From contig JAACJK010000047.1 of the NCBI GenBank assembly GCA_013368325.1, positions 1-22,384 on the forward strand: a DNA stretch of 22,384 bases, in the 5' to 3' direction. Source of the stretch: Ephemerocybe angulata (Eukaryota > Basidiomycota > Agaricomycetes > Agaricales > Psathyrellaceae). The notes under the pieces were generated by a model that saw only the letters and a list, made by a program, of their open reading frames with translations, was not told where the DNA came from and ran no database searches. Positions 1 to 10,144 of this stretch are shown piece by piece; positions within the stretch are counted from its first letter, which is position 1, and each line of letters begins with the position of its first letter. Made by a program: the position numbers and the translations under genes.

Positions 1-241
1 ACTCTGACTTGGTTCATTGGCCGCTGGTATCCAGTTCTGCGTTCTATGTCATTTCTCTGAATGAGCGCATATGTCTCTCTAAACCGAACGAGAAATGTAT
101 GAATCGCAAGGCGAAGCCTGGATTATTGCAAATACTTAGCCGGCGCCAAGGATGTTCACCCGAATAGCTGCCGTACCGAGACTCTGCTATCCTAAGTCGC
201 TCCTCAGATGAAGTCTACTGCGCGCAGCCCAAGAGCACCCC

Positions 242-248
242 TATATAA
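242..248 (+). promoter_or_regulatory. TATA-like box before gene A0, copy 1
   Basis: TATATAA ~120 nt before the A0 ATG at 368. Upstream bases 1-241 show no gene. Confidence 0.3.
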
Positions 249-367
249 CAGTTTTAAAGTCTCTAGTATCGTAATATGTAACCACTGGACTAGAAAGCAA
301 AAGGAACGATACAATTCCATGAAGACAACTTAGCTATCAAACACCGGCGGCTATACGTGGTCCGAAA

Positions 368-887
368 ATGACCAAGTCTCCCGGATCCCATCTTGATTCC
401 GCACCCATCGACGTGGCTGCAAGGGTTACCTAACTCCCCATGGCTGTTTCTCCCCATCCACCACCTTCCTCTTCCCATTGCCCACCCTCGCCGGGCGACG
501 TTCTATCGTCTCGGCTCATCCCAGGCTCACTCAAGGTCAATTGTACGTCCAAGTCCAGTCACACCACGTTCTCATGTCAACTGACCGTCCTCGCTCGCCG
601 GACGACGATACGTCGTCTCGGCGCGTTACTGCACCCTTCTACACAGTGACAAGGTTTATGGTGCGCACCACTCCACGTTTTTTGTCCTCTGGCTGAGATA
701 GTGCGCTGTAGTCCAGCATCTTTCGGCCACGACACTCGCTCGCCGGACGTCGATATATCGTCTCGGGGTGTTTCTAGGCGCCACCACGTTCTGGACGGCT
801 CTGAGGTATGCCGCACCCTCAAGCACATGTCTCGACGCTGACAATGGGTGCAATAGCGTGACCGCACCTCAACGCATCGCGGCCTAA
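368..887 (+). pseudogene. gene A0, copy 1, frameshifted
   Basis: Same gene as at 8846-9367. A C is missing from the C run near 403-406, breaking exon 1 near codon 13, and another C is missing near 735 in exon 2. The splice sites are unchanged. Both losses sit in C runs, so sequencing error is as likely as real inactivation. Confidence 0.35.
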
Positions 888-1206
888 CGTACGACGCTGA
901 CGATGGGTACAATGGCCCGCCCCGCATGGCAACATCACTTCGCTCGCCGGAGGTCGACACATTGCCTCAGCGCCTGCTCAAGACATTTCCGCCCACCTCA
1001 AGATGCCAGCTCGTCGCGGGAAGCCGTTCTGTCGTCTCGGGGCGAAAATCGGTGCGTTTCACCAAGGCATTCCACGTTTAGGCTTTCTGATACGTTTTTC
1101 GCAGATTCAGCGCCCTTGCAGGGAATATACCTACGGTGTGTCCTCATACTACCCACTCCGTCGGACGCTCATCCCTGCTCCCCCGGAATTCGATACGTTG
1201 CCTCGG
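487..1206 (+). repeat. diverged hairpin-module array (copy 1)
   Basis: Same array as at 8966-9690; the clearest hairpin is 596-623. A separate diverged 24-nt direct repeat, CGACGCTGAC then ATGGGT and CAAT, is at 833-856 and 892-915. The first copy is the 3' end of A0 intron 2. The second has lost the AG. Confidence 0.6.
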
Positions 1207-1662
1207 GCCATTGCCAGCAATATTCCAAAAGCGGGTATGTCAGTCTTCCTTTTCCGGATTTCCGCCCGGCAGGCTTATGTCAAGCTTATGTTTCTCTCGC
1301 GCGCTCGCGCAGATCTTCGGGTCCGCCAAAACATGTCACTCGGTATCATTCGGCACTCAACTCATTTCAGACTGAACGATTCACGCCACCCTCCAACCTC
1401 GGCAAGGAAATGGGCACGAAACGGTGCGTCGATTCCGCATTATCTCATGTCCTTTTGCTCATTTTCCCTTTTGTGCCGTCCAGACAGCGCTTCCATATGG
1501 TACGTACCTGTCTCTACCTCGCCAACTTTCACTCGCTCAATCCACCCCTAGGAACCTCTTATGACCTCACTTTCAATGTACGTAAATTTGAGCCTCATAT
1601 TCATTTGTGTTACTCACACCCGCGCTGACAGGAGACAACGACCGCCAATGCCTAACGCCTAA
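1003..1662 (+). pseudogene. gene A, copy 1, with indels
   Basis: Same gene as at 9483-10144. Against copy 2 it lacks three bases near 1012 (in frame) and TT near 1150. It has an extra C near 1182, a lost T and gained GC near 1292-1305, and an extra C in the last intron near 1621. Splice sites are intact. The exon changes disturb the frame, but all are in short runs typical of consensus error. Confidence 0.35.
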
Positions 1663-1958
1663 CGGGTCCGAATCGAGAGCGTGATGGTCAGAAACACGGC
1701 GGGTTCGGGCAACGGTTTTGTTGTTTTGACATTTTATTTTAGCCTTGGCGCCGTGGAATCGGCATTCGTGAGTTTTTGAGTAATAGTTGGCGCGTTACGA
1801 GAGGCCGAAACAAGTCTGGGCCGCGTGGAATGCACTGAGCGGGATCTGTAAATTGGCGTCCATGCCGCTGTGACCGCGTAATGACCCGGTTCCCAGCTAG
1901 AACTACGTAGTAATACGTTAAGCCAGTGCTCGTGTGCCTGGTGGTGTCACCGGAGCTG

Positions 1959-1973
1959 CGTACGTCACGTACG
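1959..1973. promoter_or_regulatory. dyad CGTACG-TCA-CGTACG (copy 1)
   Basis: Two palindromic hexamers separated by three bases. The centre contains ACGTCA, a half site of the CRE type bound by bZIP factors. A regulatory role is inference. Confidence 0.3.
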
Positions 1974-2349
1974 GAACATGGGAGTACGCGCGTATCCACG
2001 GTGTGCCTGCGTCGCTTTCATCCTTCCCGTTTGGGATTCATATATCTTTTCGTATCTCCCTCCGTGCCATAACACTCTGCTTCGATTGCAAAAGTCATGA
2101 TATTGTGCGTAATTAAGCTCTGTGCTACCCCGAATGATAATAGATAGCACCAATTGCGAATTTGGCACGAGATTCTGAAGTCGAGCCTCCACACTCAGGT
2201 GGAAGTCCACTTTTGTAACTTCCAACTATATACAGCTCAGGGAGCTATCTATCATGTAGTCAGCTACTATGATTGAAGTCAATTTGTACTTGGTAGCACG
2301 ACGGAAACCACCTGTAGCCGGTCCAGAACGCGATTCCGAAATTCACGAC

Positions 2350-2372
2350 GGGCGCTTAATCGACAAGCGCCC
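2350..2372. other. perfect 8-bp stem, 7-nt loop (copy 1)
   Basis: GGGCGCTT and AAGCGCCC flank AATCGAC. A short A run follows. No gene ends nearby, so a terminator role is not supported. Confidence 0.5.
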
Positions 2373-2566
2373 AAAAGCGTGCCTCAGCTTCAGCTTTCTT
2401 CGTACATTTAAAAGCTAAAAAACGCTCCCAGTACAGTTTCAAAGGTATCTATGTGAGTCTCAGACGGTAGACCATTGTAAATCCGAAATGGGAGCCCAAA
2501 CCATTCGAGGTACGGCCGTGCTGTGTCCGGACATTCCCACTCAAACAACCATGGTTTGAGATACAC

Positions 2567-3135
2567 ATGTATCTGCGTCGTATCATAGTATCTACTATCT
2601 ATTGTATAATTAATGATGCGGACTTCAGAGTACCCTTATCGTTGCATGGCATCGCGATCTCGCTCATGAAATTCAGATCTACGCCAACATACAGTGTTAG
2701 GCCGGTTCCTGCACGAGCATCACAATCGCACGTACACGGACTTGTGGACACTCACACACGCTTATATACGCGTGAACTAGCCAGGTTTAGTATAGGAGTG
2801 TACCCCAGGTCGAGTGGGCCTGCGGGTATGAGTCGCAACGCGTACATCACGCAACCGCTCCTCGATGTACCGTACAACTCGTATTCGCGTTCATACCATT
2901 CGCTTCCTTTTACTGGACCGTGGCATGTGTATCACACACTTACGAAATTGATGAAATGAATCGTTTCCAAGCAATTTGTTGCACGGAAGTTGCGAAACCT
3001 CCGGCGTTGTGTCCAAGTTCACGCCGTGAATCTCTGAATCTCGGTTTGAGTGTTTCTGTGCAGTTTGATCAAAATGGGGCATTCTGGGCGCATGTATACG
3101 TATCTCGGGTATGCTGGCAGTGGTCTGAAATGTAA
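2567..3135 (+). pseudogene. ORF C, copy 1, frameshifted
   Basis: Same frame as 11051-11620. One C is missing from the C run at 2918-2919, so the first frame stops after 130 codons (2959). The remainder continues in the next frame to 3135. Confidence 0.25.
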
Positions 3136-3860
3136 TTGTAGTCGCGTCTTGGGATCTTGGAGTCTGGCAATGCCTCAGCTCGCCCAGGCCGCTGAACAGA
3201 TCGCAGGTGTACATACATAAAATAGACTGTAAACTCGACACTACAAGCGTATTCAAAAGTGTAATGAGTACTCCCTTAGTGTACCCAGGTCCCTCGCATG
3301 CCCAGAGGTCAGCTTGGAAGCCCAGATCCATGCACACCCGACGATCTCCCCACCCTCCTCCTCGTCCCATTCATCTCAAAACACTCGTTTCCGGCCCCAT
3401 TCCCAAGTCCCCATTTGTCTAGCCCCGCTCCCACACAGCCCATCACACGTAAACGTCACCGCTATGCTCTCTGTCGCGACTCCATCTCGAGTGCAAACGG
3501 TGAACCGTGCAGGCGGAGGAGAGCCGCGCAGGCGAGAGAGAGCGATTGCGCCGGTTCGTGTATTTTGGGGTCGGCTTGGCGCGAGACGGTATCTCTGGAT
3601 CGCTTACCTGCAAGAGATCTGGGATGCGATTCGGAGGGTGGGGGCCGGAGCTGGGTATATTAGCTGGGGGGAATGGATGTTTGTCTTCATTCCCCTCCCC
3701 TCCTTTCCTCCCATTTCTCCCATTCCACACATTCTTTCCATCTTCTTCGCTATTTTTCGTCATCGTTGCTTGCTGCACCTCTTCGCTCTACCTCTTTACT
3801 CTGCTCGTCGTCGCCTCTTTGAGCTCGTCGCCTTCGACGCGCTCGCCGCCGTCTGCCCCT
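3136..3860 (+). promoter_or_regulatory. upstream region of gene B (copy 1)
   Basis: As 11621-12350, with TATATTA at 3656-3662. Contains the only substitution I found between copies 1 and 2 (T at 3414) and about seven single-base indels in C, G or T runs. Confidence 0.45.
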
Positions 3861-5230
3861 ATGCAAGTCGGTACCCGTACGTGATGGTCAGTCACGTTCG
3901 TTTGATACCCATTCCCCGACTCACACACTCCCTTTGTTTAATAGCCACCACGTCCGCTGTTGGACGTGTCCCATCCTTTCCCCCTTTCCTCGCTTTCGAC
4001 TGTGGCCTTGGGCGTTGACGACGTGCACGGTGAGCGTTCCTCAATAACAGTCTGCGCTTTACTGACCGGCTATGTGGATCTAGTTCGTCGCCGTCGTGCT
4101 CCTGTGGGCAGTGAGTGCACGTTCTCGTTGGCAGTTCTGTTTGTTTCTGACTGGCTTGCTAGAAACTGCTCGTGTCTGTGTGCTCGTCGTCGCCGGTGAG
4201 TGCACGCTGCTGTGAATTTCTGGACCCCGTCGACTGACTTTCTCTGTGCCAGGTACTCTCCTTCGCCGTGTGTCATACAAAGACCTAGGCTACTCGGTAC
4301 GTCGCCACTTCTCACCTGCATGACCTCACTAATGCTCGCTTTCACATTCATATAGACATGGACCATATGTATTGGAGTAGTCGACTTTACTGGAGTGACG
4401 CAGGTAAGTAAACGTTCGATTAAAGTCCGTGACCAGGACTGACAAAATGGCATACATATGAGGAAGACGGACCTCCTAGATAGCTAGGCTAATACGGTGA
4501 GTGCACGCTTGATATTTCGGCGAATGTACAACTCACCTCGGACGTCTAGACCTTTGCCATGACCCCGTTTCGCTTCTATACCTCTGGAATCGAAGGTAAG
4601 CCGTGACTATTCACAACACGGACGTAGTTCTGACCTCGTTCGGGATGTCGTAGACCTGCGAGGAACCCAAGACGCGGGTAATATGGCGGAGTATGTAGCT
4701 GGATCGTGACGGACAAAGGATCGTGAGTGTTCTTTGCGTGTCGACCGATGACTCTACAGTACTCACCTTGTTTCGATGCATCAAACTCGACTCTCTCGTC
4801 CCTGGGTCCCCATCAACTCTGGCGAATCCTCTGCACACGTCTCGTCTTTGAATGTCGTCGTTATGAAGCTGGCGTGGACGACGCGTGTGTGGCTGGGGTG
4901 AAACGGACCAAAGGAACAGGTCAGTGTTCGTCGGCAGATAGGCGATGAAGATACTCACATACAATCTCAGGTCTCGTCTCCCCCGGCCCTCATCAATCCG
5001 CGCGAATGCACCACCCCCCTCCAAAGTGCGCCGCGCACCGGCGCATGTTGTCAGAAGGTCCCTACACAGTCTATCTGGGTGTGACGGGCACTGTGCGCAA
5101 GGTTAGTCGTCTTCCACGGCTATCCGATGAGCTATACTCACGTCCGACTCAGCCCTCGTGTCCCCGGGCCCCGTCAGCCCTCCGTACGCTTTCAAAGCGC
5201 TCTGCTCGCGCTGCCCGGCGTCGGTTTTAA
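3861..5230 (+). pseudogene. gene B, copy 1, partly frameshifted
   Basis: Same gene as 12351-13717. Exon 2 (3945-4029) has five C's and is out of phase with the GTACGT donor at 3877. An added T creates stops near exon 7 (~4475), and an added T in exon 9 (4654-4722) shifts it. Exon 11 (4971-5101), however, is open for its full 131 nt and ends in phase at GTTAGT, which copy 2 does not achieve. Different copies being open in different exons points to sequence error rather than a dead gene. Confidence 0.4.
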
Positions 5231-5293
5231 GATCGCTACGACGGTTAGATGGCCTGCTCGTCGTTGTGCGTCGTGGACAGCTAGTCTGACACG

Positions 5294-5918
5294 GTGAGTG
5301 AATGTTTGAAGTGTTGGCAAATGCCCAACTCACCTCGGACGTCTAGACTCTCGTATTCGCCATGCCTTTGCTTCGCATGCCCGTGGGTGGAAGTAAGTCC
5401 CGAGTATTCATGATTGGGACGTATTTTGACGTGTTGTAGACTGGCACGGAATCGAGCATGCGGCGCAGGTGCGAGAGTCTGGGCCACGGCGATTCTTGTG
5501 AGTACTCTGTGAGCGTAGACCGATGATTGAACTCACCTCGTCTCCATCCAGCCCAACCCTCGCGTCTCCCAATCCCCATCGACGCGCTATCTGCCCCCAA
5601 AGCGCTCTGCTCTGCGCTGCACGTCGCCCTGATGGAGCTCGCCACCTGTGTGTGTAGCTGCGAAACAGGTCGGCGTTCTTCGACGGATACTAGACGATGG
5701 AGTTACTCACATGCCGCAGAAGTCGGGCGCCGTCAACTCGCGCGAATGCCTGCTCTACCCACGTCCTTCCCATATCCCATCGTCTGGCCCGTGTTCGAAA
5801 GAACGACCAGCTCGTTGTCGTGCGCCGCCAACGAAGGTCCAGAGGTGGCCTAAGCGAGGACGGTAAGTAGGTATATCGCGTTCTTCAACAGCAGTCACTG
5901 ACCTTGCGGCTTTGGCAG
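5294..5918 (+). repeat. B' partial duplicate (copy 1)
   Basis: As 13781-14405. Intron 5294-5346 against 4497-4549 (both 53 nt) and exon 5347-5392 against 4550-4595 (both 46 nt) fix the 797-bp offset. Exon 5440-5497 corresponds to B exon 9. Confidence 0.6.
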
Positions 5919-6275
5919 TGCTCGTGTTTGTCAAGCGGCGGCATAGCGTCGTGCGCTCCGTGGGCAGGCCGCTCGTAGGTGGTGTAAGAGGATGGAGGCG
6001 TCGTGCCATCGCAGTCTGTGCGCCGCCGTCGTGGTTGTCGAGGGCGTGTGTTAGTGTAAAATAGAATAGAGCGCGTGAAAGCGTCCGACGGAGGGACTCA
6101 GAGGGAGGGTGACGTCGTGGGCGATGGCGACATGGGGGTGTGAGCGAAAGAGGCCGCGTTTGATCGAAGCGACCGGGTATGTCTCTCCGTCACAACAGGG
6201 GCTGAATCCTAATTGAGAGCCGCTTTGCGAAAGCCGATCGCTCTGCGTCCTGTCTCCTACCATCATCTGCAGCCC

Positions 6276-7740
6276 ATGGCAGCCCCAAGTGCATCGCCCA
6301 GGGTATTCAAGGTTATCCCCACAATCCAGCAATATGACTGGGGGAAAGTAGGAAGAGAAGCGAAGGTGGCGCAGTTTGCTGAAGCATCTCAGCTGCCCGG
6401 GTTCAGCGTCGACGAGGGCGCCCTACGCTGAAGTGAGTCTGAACTCGCTCTCTGTCGGAAGGCTCAGCGCTGATAAATGGTGCGAGAGCAGCTATGGATG
6501 GGGACGCACTCATCGTCGCCATCGGTGGTGAAGGACTCAGGAGATCTCCTCTCTGATCACCTTCGGGAGCACCAGGATCTCATCGGGTCCCAGATCATCG
6601 ACAAGTTCGAGGATGCGAAGAACGGAAACCTACCTTTTCTGTTCAAAGTATTGTCCATCGCGAAGGCGTTGAGCATCCAGTCGCACCCGGACAAGGAGAC
6701 GGCGAAGCAGTTGCACGCGATTTCGCCAAAGATCTACAAGGGTGTGTGTCAGGGAGTTTCGTATACGGGGGACTGGACTCACATCTCGCTCAGACCCGAA
6801 TCACAAACCAGAGATGGCCTTGGCGCTGACGGATTTCGAAGCCCTGTGCGGTTTCAGGCCGGTGAACGATATCGCCCGGAACCTCCGCGACACGCCCGAA
6901 CTCGAATCTATCATCCCCTACCATCCTCCACGACTTCTATCAGCTCGAAACACAAGATACACCAAAGGAAAAGGTCGCCCTGAAGAACCTCTTCGCAGCC
7001 GTCATGACGACACCCACCGAGAAAGTGCACTCGGCTGTCGAAGCCATCGTCCAGCGATACCAGCGCGAGCAGATACCCGACGAGAAGCTCCACTCCCTTA
7101 TCCTCCGCCTCCACTCCCAATTCCCACACGACATCGGCATCCTGTGCCCATATCTCCTCAACATCCTGCACCTCAAACCTGGCGAGGCGATCTTCCTTGG
7201 CGCTGGCGAGCCGCACGCGTACATCTCCGGGGAGGCGATCGAGTGCATGGCGAATTCGGACAACGTTATCCGAGCGGGGCTCACGCCGAAGCTGCGAGAC
7301 GTGCCGAATCTCGTTCTGGGATTGACCTACGAAACGGGGGAGGGAACGCGGCACCATGTCTCTCCCGACGCGTTCTCGACGGAGGAGCAAGAAGGGGCGC
7401 AGAGCTTGCTGTATGATCCCCCTATCGAGGAGTTCAGCGTTCTCAGACTCGATATACCTAAAGGGACGAGCGCGGCTCAAAGGGCTGTTGCTGGGCCTAG
7501 TCTTGCGATTGTCACTGCCGGTGAAGGGACTTTGGCGGGAGACGACGAGCGCGGGTTGCGTGTGGGGTTGTGTTCATTGGTGCGTCGCTCGCTCCTGCAT
7601 GACCTATGCTGCTTTTTCGACTTGCAGAGAAACGTGAAATTTCATAGGTGCGCATACCCACGCCCTCCTTCATTGTGCCCCGGCAGGCGACGGAACCCAC
7701 CAAGGGTCCGCCGCCCACCGAGGCCTTGTACACTACGTAG
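6276..7740 (+). pseudogene. PMI40: mannose-6-phosphate isomerase, copy 1, two extra frameshifts
   Basis: Same gene as 14763-16231. Exons 6276-6432, 6492-6741 and 6794-7579. It lacks CG in exon 1 (GGGCGCCC here, GGGCGCGCCC in copy 2, near 6419) and GC in exon 3 (CCCCTACC here, CCCCGCTACC in copy 2, near 6919). Either loss alone would destroy the protein. All else matches copy 2, including the missing G in the run at 7564-7567. Both losses are dinucleotides in GC-rich sequence, so sequencing error is the simpler explanation, but I cannot exclude a real pseudogene. Confidence 0.85.
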
Positions 7741-7741
7741 A

Positions 7742-8310
7742 CTACGAATACATGATGTTTATGACGATACTCTCAGGTACAACTGCGTGAGGCATAACCC
7801 CCGGATGAGACAAAAGGGGGACAACGGGGATTGCTCTGAATGCAAGATATCAGTAAGCATACTTGTCGCAACACAAGTCTTTACTCACCGATATGTGGTC
7901 GAGGTAGGGTGGGTGGGCACGATGGCGAAGTCAAATCGGATAGACTGCCCGCTGGGGTATGACCGACTGCCGATGTGCGACTTACGGCACCGATAGCGTT
8001 GGCGAGTGGAATAGTAGGCGTCGCCGTGGGCACTGGTCGTATGGCCTTGTGAAAGTTGAATTGTAAATAATCCTGGTACAAGGGTGAGCGACAATGGAAG
8101 AACCCCAAGAATATGTAGCTTACCATAGCTGGACGACAGAGATATGACATACTGGAATTAGCTTGAGGGGTTCGTGTAAGTAGTTGACTGTGGTGAGGCG
8201 ACCTGCAATACCAAGTTAGCGACAGTGAGAGAACCTTTGGGAATATCTGACTTACCATAGGTGGGTCCTCACACTCGACGGCGGCGAGTCATAAGGTCGG
8301 CATGGAACAT
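7742..8310 (-). CDS. gene D, copy 1
   Basis: Exons 8310-8273, 8202-8124, 8072-7986, 7944-7889 and 7835-7742 on the minus strand, identical to copy 2 in every exon and intron. It is the only multi-exon gene here with no indel between copies 1 and 2. This supports the view that 7000-8300 was well covered and that the frame is real. Confidence 0.5.
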
Positions 8311-8346
8311 GGTGGTGGGATGGGAGGACTTGCCGAAGCATACCAG

Positions 8347-8354
8347 CTTATATA
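8347..8354 (-). promoter_or_regulatory. TATA box of gene D, copy 1
   Basis: TATATAAG on the minus strand, about 37 nt upstream of the first ATG (8310). This spacing suits a short 5' leader. Confidence 0.45.
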
Positions 8355-8719
8355 CCTTGATATTCCGTGACCAGTAAACAGTCACAGTTTGGTCTGCTTT
8401 GGCTGGTGCATCAGCGCCTGCCGGCTCGTCCCACCATATGTCAATCTGTGATCAAAGCACCCGACACATACCTCCGGGACTCTGACTTGGTTCATTGGCC
8501 GCTGGTATCCAGTTCTGCGTTCTATGTCATTTCTCTGAATGAGCGCATATGTCTCTCTAAACCGAACGAGAAATGTATGAATCGCAAGGCGAAGCCTGGA
8601 TTATTGCAAATACTTAGCCGGCGCCAAGGATGTTCACCCGAATAGCTGCCGTACCGAGACTCTGCTATCCTAAGTCGCTCCTCAGATGAAGTCTACTGCG
8701 CGCAGCCCAAGAGCACCCC

Positions 8720-8726
8720 TATATAA
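8720..8726 (+). promoter_or_regulatory. TATA-like box before gene A0, copy 2
   Basis: TATATAA ~120 nt before the A0 ATG at 8846. Confidence 0.3.
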
Positions 8727-8845
8727 CAGTTTTAAAGTCTCTAGTATCGTAATATGTAACCACTGGACTAGAAAGCAAAAGGAACGATACAATTCCATGA
8801 AGACAACTTAGCTATCAAACACCGGCGGCTATACGTGGTCCGAAA

Positions 8846-9367
8846 ATGACCAAGTCTCCCGGATCCCATCTTGATTCCGCACCCCATCGACGTGGCTGCA
8901 AGGGTTACCTAACTCCCCATGGCTGTTTCTCCCCATCCACCACCTTCCTCTTCCCATTGCCCACCCTCGCCGGGCGACGTTCTATCGTCTCGGCTCATCC
9001 CAGGCTCACTCAAGGTCAATTGTACGTCCAAGTCCAGTCACACCACGTTCTCATGTCAACTGACCGTCCTCGCTCGCCGGACGACGATACGTCGTCTCGG
9101 CGCGTTACTGCACCCTTCTACACAGTGACAAGGTTTATGGTGCGCACCACTCCACGTTTTTTGTCCTCTGGCTGAGATAGTGCGCTGTAGTCCAGCATCT
9201 TTCGGCCACGACACCTCGCTCGCCGGACGTCGATATATCGTCTCGGGGTGTTTCTAGGCGCCACCACGTTCTGGACGGCTCTGAGGTATGCCGCACCCTC
9301 AAGCACATGTCTCGACGCTGACAATGGGTGCAATAGCGTGACCGCACCTCAACGCATCGCGGCCTAA
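8846..9367 (+). CDS. gene A0: unrecognised three-exon protein, 139 aa (copy 2)
   Basis: Not recognised. Exons 8846-9139, 9191-9285 and 9337-9367 join to 420 nt with no internal stop. Intron 1 (9140-9190) starts GTGCGC and ends CTGTAG. Intron 2 (9286-9336) starts GTATGC, has the branch CGCTGAC and ends CAATAG. Both are 51 nt. The ATG has A at -3 and a TATA ~120 nt upstream. Exon 2 encodes a hydrophobic stretch with the core RLGVFLGATTFW after a basic patch (LARRTS), so one membrane segment is possible. The exon carries the hairpin motif repeated throughout this region. Gene A starts ~115 nt downstream, and the two could be one gene if the intron 2 acceptor is wrong. Copies 1 and 3 are frameshifted in exon 1. 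Confidence 0.35.
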
Positions 9368-9690
9368 CGTACGACGCTGACGATGGGTACAATGGCCCGC
9401 CCCGCATGGCAACATCACTTCGCTCGCCGGAGGTCGACACATTGCCTCAGCGCCTGCTCAAGACATTTCCGCCCACCTCAAGATGCCAGCTCATCGTCGC
9501 GGGAAGCCGTTCTGTCGTCTCGGGGCGAAAATCGGTGCGTTTCACCAAGGCATTCCACGTTTAGGCTTTCTGATACGTTTTTCGCAGATTCAGCGCCCTT
9601 GCAGGGAATATACCTACGGTGTGTCCTCATACTTTACCCACTCCGTCGGACGCTCATCCCTGCTCCCCGGAATTCGATACGTTGCCTCGG
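8966..9690 (+). repeat. diverged hairpin-module array (copy 2)
   Basis: A ~28-nt motif of the form CGCCGGACG-n-CGATA-n-CGTCTCGG recurs about six times at uneven spacing. In copy 1 numbering the instances start near 487, 592, 735, 941, 1011 and 1178. Several are inverted repeats. The best, 9075-9102, pairs CGCCG+GACGAC with GTCGTC+CGGCG around a GATAC loop. Another contains the perfect palindrome CGATATATCG. The motif lies in predicted exons of A0 and A, and neighbouring intron ends are also duplicated, so the array may come from repeated exon-intron duplication. It is not a CRISPR: units are diverged and spacing is irregular. Confidence 0.6.
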
Positions 9691-10144
9691 GCCATTGCCA
9701 GCAATATTCCAAAAGCGGGTATGTCAGTCTTCCTTTTCCGGATTTCCGCCCGGCAGGCTTATGTCAAGCTTATGTTTTCTCTCGCGCTCGCGCAGATCTT
9801 CGGGTCCGCCAAAACATGTCACTCGGTATCATTCGGCACTCAACTCATTTCAGACTGAACGATTCACGCCACCCTCCAACCTCGGCAAGGAAATGGGCAC
9901 GAAACGGTGCGTCGATTCCGCATTATCTCATGTCCTTTTGCTCATTTTCCCTTTTGTGCCGTCCAGACAGCGCTTCCATATGGTACGTACCTGTCTCTAC
10001 CTCGCCAACTTTCACTCGCTCAATCCACCCCTAGGAACCTCTTATGACCTCACTTTCAATGTACGTAAATTTGAGCCTCATATTCATTTGTGTTACTCAC
10101 ACCGCGCTGACAGGAGACAACGACCGCCAATGCCTAACGCCTAA
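9483..10144 (+). CDS. gene A: unrecognised multi-exon protein (copy 2)
   Basis: Not recognised. Proposed exons: 9483-9534, 9588-9718, 9757-9825, 9854-9906, 9967-9982, 10035-10060 and 10114-10144, ending at TAA. All phases join and no stop appears. Four introns are convincing: 9535-9587 (GTGCGT to CGCAG), 9907-9966 (GTGCGT to CCAG), 9983-10034 (GTACGT to CTAG) and 10061-10113 (GTACGT to CAG, with a GCTGAC branch). The introns 9719-9756 (38 nt) and especially 9826-9853 (28 nt) are very short, and other frames also stay open there, so the middle of the protein is uncertain. That frame has hydrophobic segments around VKLMFSLALAQIFG and RCVLILYPL, suggesting a small membrane or secreted protein. 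The start is the first ATG in frame; earlier exons may exist. Confidence 0.35.

Larger units (their letters stand above)
1663..2539. other. ~880 bp without a supported gene (copy 1)
   Basis: Same as 10145-11023; differs by single-base indels near 1776 and 2062. Confidence 0.6.
1..8478. repeat. 8.48-kb tandem unit, copy 1
   Basis: The first 20 bases recur at 8479 and 16968, and the whole stretch is followed without interruption by a second copy. Order: divergent promoter, A0, A, dyads, ORF C, B, B', phosphomannose isomerase, D on the minus strand. Against copy 2 it has at least 34 small indels, mostly one base in a homopolymer, and one substitution (T at 3414, A at 11900). The indels break A0, A, ORF C, B and the isomerase in this copy, while 7000-8300 is unchanged. 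Position 1 is only the window edge, so the true unit boundary is unknown. Confidence 0.97.
8311..8845. promoter_or_regulatory. divergent promoter region between gene D (-) and gene A0 (+)
   Basis: A 535-bp stretch without a convincing gene. CTTATATA at 8347-8354 reads TATATAAG on the minus strand, 37 nt before the proposed ATG of gene D at 8310. TATATAA at 8720-8726 lies ~120 nt before the proposed ATG of A0 at 8846. It spans the junction of copies 1 and 2 as the window defines them. The same stretch is at 16802-17332, and its right-hand part at 1-367. TATA assignment is by motif and spacing only. Confidence 0.45.

Noticed and set aside
2350..2372. Stem-loop as a transcription terminator
   Set aside because: Intrinsic hairpin terminators are bacterial. 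There is no gene end nearby and no T run.
8966..9690. CRISPR-like array
   Set aside because: Repeats are diverged, spacing varies from 70 to 205 bp, no cas genes, and the DNA is eukaryotic.
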